A stretch of DNA of 64,000 nucleotides from Pseudescherichia sp031987975 (GTDB lineage Bacteria > Pseudomonadota > Gammaproteobacteria > Enterobacterales > Enterobacteriaceae): assembly GCF_031987975.1 (NCBI RefSeq), contig NZ_DALZYX010000001.1:248001-312000 (forward strand). The letters are read 5' to 3'. The position numbers and the translations under genes were made by a program. The notes beneath the pieces are model-generated. The model was not told the DNA's origin. It did not search any database and was given only the letters and a program-made list of their open reading frames with translations. Below, one piece after another: positions 59,615-64,000 of this stretch (positions are counted from its first letter, which is position 1; every line of letters begins with the position of its first letter).

Positions 59615-61030
59615 GTGAATAAAATGGAGCTTTTCTGTGTAAGACCGGGGGATGAGGGTTTAGCCGGACGTGAACGGGCGCTGGCGATGGCTGCCGTCAT
59701 GACCAGTACCACCATGGCCGTTTTTGACGGTGCCATGGTCAACGTTGCGCTTCCACCCATTGCTCACGCGCTGGCGGTGCCTGCCCAGTCGGCCGTGTGG
59801 GTCGCCAATGGCTATCTGCTGTCGGCAGCAGTGACGCTGGCCATTTTTGCCGCGCTAGCGCGCCGCGTTGGCTTCCGCGCACTGTTTGCCTTCGGTCTGG
59901 GCCTCTTTACCCTGGCCTCGTTGGGCTGCGCCTTCTCCTCTTCACTTACTATGCTGACGGGCTGGCGCATTGTGCAGGGGGTGGGCGGAGCCGCTACCCT
60001 GAGTATTGCCCCGGCGATCCTACGCTCTGTTTTCCCCAACCGCCTGCTGGGACGCATTCTTGGCCTTCACGCCTTGCTGATTGCGGCCAGCACGGCCATC
60101 GCGCCGATCCTGGGCGGCACGCTGCTGTCCCTCCTGAGCTGGCAGTGGCTGTTTGCTATCAATATCCCGCTGGGGATTGTCGCGTTAACGCTGACGATAA
60201 GAACCATCCCCGATAACAGCGCCTCAGAACATGTCCCCTTTGATATCGCCGGTGCGGCACTGTCAGCGTTGATGCTGGGCGGATTCATTATGGCGGCAAA
60301 CGCCTTCTCCCATCCCGGACAGGCGGAAACTCCGCTTTGGTCAGCAGCAGGATATGGTAGCGTCGCGATTGCAGCCGGGCTGGCGTTTATCTGGCACCTG
60401 CGACGTACGCCAAACCCGCTGCTGCCGCTGGCGCTTTTTGATTCGGCACGTTTTTCACTCGCTGCCCTTACCTCGCTGGCCTCGTTCGTTAGCCAGGGCA
60501 TGACATTTATTGCTCTGCCATTTCTTTTTCAAAGCGTTTACGGTTACAGCATCTTTGCCTCGGCGCTGCTGTTTACGCCGTGGCCGCTGGGTATCATGCT
60601 GGCTGCTCCTCACGCAGGAAGACTGGCCGATCGCTATCCGCCGGCGGTGATTTCAACGGTGGGCTTAGCCCTTTTTGCCCTGGGATTAACGCTGTTGGCG
60701 CTGCTTCCTGAGCATGCCCAAACATGGGATATCGGCGTGCGCAGCCTGATCTGCGGGATAGGATTTGGCTGTTTCCAAAGCCCTAACAACCGTGAAATGC
60801 TGGCAAATGCCTCGCGGGAGCAGAGCGGCTACGCCTCCGGCGTGCTTGCTATTATGCGCACCTTTGGTCAGTGCCTGGGCGGTGCGTTAGTGGGCATCAT
60901 CCTGGCACTCTTTGCGCCAGTCACTCGCCAGGCGGCGGGCGCGGTTCATCTGAGCCTGTGGATTGCCGTGCTGGCAACCGGACTGGCGCTCCTGTTTAGC
61001 CTAAGCCGCATACGAAACCGACCTGATTGA
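59615..61030 (+). CDS. MFS efflux transporter, DHA2 (14-helix, YebQ-like)
   Basis: 471-aa drug/metabolite exporter. The first membrane motif D (TMAVFDGAMVNVALPPIAHAL) and the motif C region (VQGVGGAATLSIAPAILR) are typical of the EmrB/QacA group. The C-terminal FGCFQSPNNREML is very like E. coli YebQ. The first in-frame ATG gives some extra N-terminal residues (MNKMELFCVR); a shorter start cannot be excluded. Confidence 0.88.
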   Translation: MNKMELFCVRPGDEGLAGRERALAMAAVMTSTTMAVFDGAMVNVALPPIAHALAVPAQSAVWVANGYLLSAAVTLAIFAALARRVGFRALFAFGLGLFTLASLGCAFSSSLTMLTGWRIVQGVGGAATLSIAPAILRSVFPNRLLGRILGLHALLIAASTAIAPILGGTLLSLLSWQWLFAINIPLGIVALTLTIRTIPDNSASEHVPFDIAGAALSALMLGGFIMAANAFSHPGQAETPLWSAAGYGSVAIAAGLAFIWHLRRTPNPLLPLALFDSARFSLAALTSLASFVSQGMTFIALPFLFQSVYGYSIFASALLFTPWPLGIMLAAPHAGRLADRYPPAVISTVGLALFALGLTLLALLPEHAQTWDIGVRSLICGIGFGCFQSPNNREMLANASREQSGYASGVLAIMRTFGQCLGGALVGIILALFAPVTRQAAGAVHLSLWIAVLATGLALLFSLSRIRNRPD

Positions 61031-61120
61031 TGACTTTTGCGCCGCTTACCCCCAGACATTTTTACGTAGCCATGCTAAGTGCGATACACTTTGTAAATCG
61101 GTCTTACAGTTAAAGAAATT

Positions 61121-62767
61121 ATGCGCCTGATTATATCTTCCCTGCTCATGGCAGTTGGCCTGTTAAGCGGATTCGTCCAGGCTGCGCCTGCGCGTCCCGC
61201 TGCAGCTGATATCCGTAATAGCGGTTTCGTCTACTGCGTGAATGGCCAGGCCAGCACGTTCAATCCGCAAAAAGCGAGCAGCGGCCTGATTGTAGATACC
61301 CTGGCGGCCCAGCTCTACGATCGCCTGCTGGATGTAGACCCTTATACTTATCGCCTGGTACCCGAGCTGGCTGAAAGCTGGGAGGTGCTGGATAACGGTG
61401 CAACCTATCGTTTCCGCCTGCGCAGCAACGTCGCCTTCCAGAAAACACCGTGGTTTACGCCGGGGCGGGCGCTTAACGCCGACGACGTAGTGTTTAGCTT
61501 TCAGCGTATTTTCGATCGCCATCATCCGTGGCATAACGTCAACGGTAGCAGCTTCCCCTACTTTGACAGCCTACAGTTTGCCGATGCTGTCGAAAGCGTG
61601 CGCAAGCTGGACAGCCGCACGGTGGAGTTTCGCCTGAAAAAGCCGGACGCCTCATTTTTATGGCATCTGGCAACGCATTATGCCTCGGTGATGTCCGCCG
61701 AATATGCTAACCAGCTGGCCAGGCGCGATCGGCAGGAGCTGCTGGATCGCCAACCGGTGGGAACCGGGCCGTTCCAGCTCGCAGAGTATCGCGCCGGCCA
61801 GTATATCCGCCTGCAGCGCCACGCTAATTTCTGGCGTGGCCAGCCGCTGATGCCGCAGGTGGTAGTCGATCTCGGTTCCGGCGGAACCGGACGGCTATCG
61901 AAGCTGCTGACCGGCGAGTGCGACGTGCTGGCCTGGCCTGCCGCGAGCCAGCTGACCATTTTACGGGACGATCCGCGCCTGCGCCTGACCCTGCGTCCGG
62001 GAATGAACATCGCCTATCTGGCGTTTAATACTGATAAAGCGCCGCTGAATAATCCCGCCGTGCGTCATGCGCTGGCGCTGGCGATCAATAACCAGCGCCT
62101 GATGCAGTCGATCTACTACGGCACGGCAGAGACCGCCGCCTCGATCTTGCCCCGCGCCTCCTGGGCCTACGACAGTGAAGCGAAGATCACCGAGTACAAT
62201 CCGACAAAAGCCAAACAGCAGCTGGCCGCGCTGGGGCTGGAGAATATGACTTTGCAGCTGTGGGTGCCCACCAGCTCGCAGGCATGGAACCCCAGTCCGC
62301 TGAAAACCGCCGAACTTATTCAGGCCGATATGGCTCAGGTGGGTGTTAAGGTGGTGATTGTCCCCGTCGAGGGGCGTTTTCAGGAAGCCAGGCTGATGGA
62401 TATGAATCACGACTTGACCCTCTCAGGCTGGTCAACGGACAGTAACGATCCCGATAGCTTCTTCCGTCCGTTGCTGAGCTGCGCCGCCATTGAGTCGCAG
62501 ACCAACTTCGCTCACTGGTGCCACCGGGAGTTTGATACCCTATTGCGAAAAGCGCTGACCTCCCAGCAGCTGGCGTCGCGCATCGAAGCCTATGATGAGG
62601 CGCAGGCGATCCTCGCCCGGGAGCTGCCGGTGCTGCCGCTGGCCTCCTCTCTGCGCCTGCAGGCCTACCGCTACGATATCAAAGGCCTCGTGCTGAGTCC
62701 GTTTGGCAACGCCTCGTTTGCCGGCGTCTCGCGCGAACCTGAAAAAGAAGAGGTGAAGCAACCATGA
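61121..62767 (+). CDS. sapA: Peptide-binding protein SapA
   Basis: 548-aa periplasmic binding protein of the antimicrobial-peptide/putrescine Sap system, like E. coli SapA (547). Signal peptide to about residue 21 (VQAAP); FNPQKASSGLIVDTLAAQLYDRL and ELAESWEVLDNGATYRFRLR are family motifs. It overlaps sapB by 4 nt. First gene of sapABCDF. Confidence 0.96.
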   Translation: MRLIISSLLMAVGLLSGFVQAAPARPAAADIRNSGFVYCVNGQASTFNPQKASSGLIVDTLAAQLYDRLLDVDPYTYRLVPELAESWEVLDNGATYRFRLRSNVAFQKTPWFTPGRALNADDVVFSFQRIFDRHHPWHNVNGSSFPYFDSLQFADAVESVRKLDSRTVEFRLKKPDASFLWHLATHYASVMSAEYANQLARRDRQELLDRQPVGTGPFQLAEYRAGQYIRLQRHANFWRGQPLMPQVVVDLGSGGTGRLSKLLTGECDVLAWPAASQLTILRDDPRLRLTLRPGMNIAYLAFNTDKAPLNNPAVRHALALAINNQRLMQSIYYGTAETAASILPRASWAYDSEAKITEYNPTKAKQQLAALGLENMTLQLWVPTSSQAWNPSPLKTAELIQADMAQVGVKVVIVPVEGRFQEARLMDMNHDLTLSGWSTDSNDPDSFFRPLLSCAAIESQTNFAHWCHREFDTLLRKALTSQQLASRIEAYDEAQAILARELPVLPLASSLRLQAYRYDIKGLVLSPFGNASFAGVSREPEKEEVKQP

Positions 62768-63729
62768 TTATCTTTACGCTGCGCCGCCTGCTTCTGCTGC
62801 TGGTTACGCTCTTTCTGCTGACCTTTGTCGGCTTCAGCCTGAGCTACTTTACCCCTCACGCGCCGCTGCAAGGGGCATCTCTGTGGAACGCCTGGCTCTT
62901 CTGGTTCAAGGGGGTGCTGCACTGGGATTTTGGCGTCTCCAGCATCAACGGCCAGCTGATCTCCGAGCAGCTGAAAGAGGTCTTCCCAGCCACTATGGAA
63001 CTGTGTATTCTCGCCTTCGGTTTTGCGCTGGTGGTGGGTATTCCGGTCGGCATGATGGCCGGGATTATGCGCGGCAAATGGCAGGATAAGCTGATTAGCG
63101 CCCTGGCCCTGATTGGCTTCTCTATTCCTATCTTCTGGCTGGCCCTGCTGCTTACCCTCTTCTTCTCGCTGACGCTGGGCTGGCTGCCGGTATCGGGCCG
63201 CTTCGATCTGCTCTATGAGGTAAAAACGGTTACCGGCTTTGCGCTGATTGACGCCTGGCTGTCAGAGTCAATATGGCGTGAGGAGATGATCGTCAGCGCG
63301 CTGCGACATATGGTATTACCGGTGCTGACCCTGGCGGTTGCGCCCACCACCGAGGTGATCCGCCTGATGCGCCTCAGCACCATTGAAGTGTTTGACCAGA
63401 ACTACATCAAGGCCGCCGCTACGCGCGGACTGTCGCGGCTGACCATCCTGCGCCGCCACGTGCTGCACAACGCCCTGCCGCCGGTGATCCCACGCCTTGG
63501 CTTACAGTTCTCCACCATGCTGACGCTGGCGATGATCACCGAGATGGTGTTTAGCTGGCCAGGCCTGGGACGCTGGATCATCAACGCCATCCGCCAGCAG
63601 GACTATGCCGCCATCTCCGCTGGGGTGATGGTGATCGGCGCGCTGGTGATTATTGTTAACGTCATCTCTGACATTCTGGGCGCGCTGGCGAACCCTTTGA
63701 AACATAAGGAATGGTATGCCCTCCGATAA
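62764..63729 (+). CDS. sapB: Sap transport permease SapB
   Basis: 321-aa inner-membrane permease with about six helices and the EAA-type loop (NYIKAAATRGLSRLTILRRHVL, quoted up to 20 residues as NYIKAAATRGLSRLTILRRH). It overlaps sapC by 14 nt at its end. E. coli SapB has putrescine export activity. Confidence 0.96.
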   Translation: MIIFTLRRLLLLLVTLFLLTFVGFSLSYFTPHAPLQGASLWNAWLFWFKGVLHWDFGVSSINGQLISEQLKEVFPATMELCILAFGFALVVGIPVGMMAGIMRGKWQDKLISALALIGFSIPIFWLALLLTLFFSLTLGWLPVSGRFDLLYEVKTVTGFALIDAWLSESIWREEMIVSALRHMVLPVLTLAVAPTTEVIRLMRLSTIEVFDQNYIKAAATRGLSRLTILRRHVLHNALPPVIPRLGLQFSTMLTLAMITEMVFSWPGLGRWIINAIRQQDYAAISAGVMVIGALVIIVNVISDILGALANPLKHKEWYALR

Positions 63730-64000
63730 TGTCTATAACGAGAAGCAAACCCCCGGTGCGCTGCGCACGGTGTGGCGCAATTTCTATGGCGACACTACCG
63801 CCATGGTTGGCCTGTACGGCTGCGCCGGACTGGTGCTACTGTGCCTGTTTGGCCGCTGGTTTGCGCCCTACGGCATCGATCAGCAGTTCCTCGGCTACCA
63901 GCTGCTGCCGCCTTCATGGTCACGCTACGGGGACGTCTCCTTTTTCCTCGGTACGGATGACCTGGGACGCGACGTGCTCAGCCGCCTGCTTAGCGGCGCA
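63716..64000 (+). CDS. sapC: Sap transport permease SapC, N-terminal part
   Basis: ATG 63716 lies inside the end of sapB. The frame reads MPSDNVYNEKQTPGALRTVW and continues to the window edge through YGCAGLVLLCLFGRWFAPYG and FFLGTDDLGRDVLSRLLSGA, matching E. coli SapC. The rest is outside the window. Confidence 0.95.
   Translation, partial: MPSDNVYNEKQTPGALRTVWRNFYGDTTAMVGLYGCAGLVLLCLFGRWFAPYGIDQQFLGYQLLPPSWSRYGDVSFFLGTDDLGRDVLSRLLSGA

Overview
The window is chromosomal DNA of a member of the Enterobacteriaceae close to Enterobacter, Leclercia or Lelliottia. Many proteins are near copies of E. coli ones (TtcA, DbpA, ZntB, MppA, YcjG, Tpx, TyrR, YcjXF, PspABCDF, YajD, SapABC), and the sRNA FnrS is present almost base for base. 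These core blocks follow E. coli-like local order (dgcM-zntB-fnrS-dbpA-ttcA; mppA-mpaA-ycjG-tpx-tyrR-ycjFX-psp-sap). Genus is inference; I could not run a search.

Layout. 1-6343: two NitT/TauT-type ABC import modules back to back around a GntR regulator, with a BAAT-type esterase inside the right-hand operon. 6366-19983: an accessory signalling and metabolic cluster. It holds a FixJ-like regulator, an 1859-aa pseudokinase/AAA ATPase/GAF/PAS/histidine kinase with a CheY-like partner, two XapX membrane proteins, an isochorismatase-fold hydrolase, and a divergent amidohydrolase-DoxX-MFS-alpha/beta-hydrolase series. A tandem palindrome lies in the central divergent promoter. 20142-22296: small unknown genes and a lone tailspike-like beta-helix gene. 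22524-30104: core genes phzF-like, ttcA, dbpA, a 49-aa proline-rich gene, fnrS, zntB, a chemoreceptor and dgcM, whose GGDEF signature is degenerate.

30136-39505: a variable stretch with a cupin, the wreck of an MFS/DeoR divergent pair, a DapA-like aldolase, GNAT, XRE-cupin, B3/B4 and FAD-oxidase genes. It also contains a Tc-toxin C remnant joined in frame, across a single TGA, to an exotoxin-A-like ADP-ribosyltransferase, followed by a TetR/RidA/dehydrogenase unit with paired operators. 39562-46842: a split quinoprotein dehydrogenase, a DUF4142 protein, an orphan aerobactin receptor (iutA) with Fur boxes, and dsdA placed behind mppA. 46860-64000: core murein-peptide recycling genes (mppA, mpaA, ycjG), tpx, tyrR, ycjFX, the psp operon and pspF, a relocated yajD, a LysR/MFS pair, and sapA, sapB and the start of sapC.

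The signal most worth attention is the toxin remnant at 35.9-37.0 kb. Next come the kinase-centred cluster at 6.7-20 kb, the degenerate DgcM, and the small proline-rich gene behind fnrS. I saw no rRNA, tRNA, CRISPR array or complete insertion sequence.
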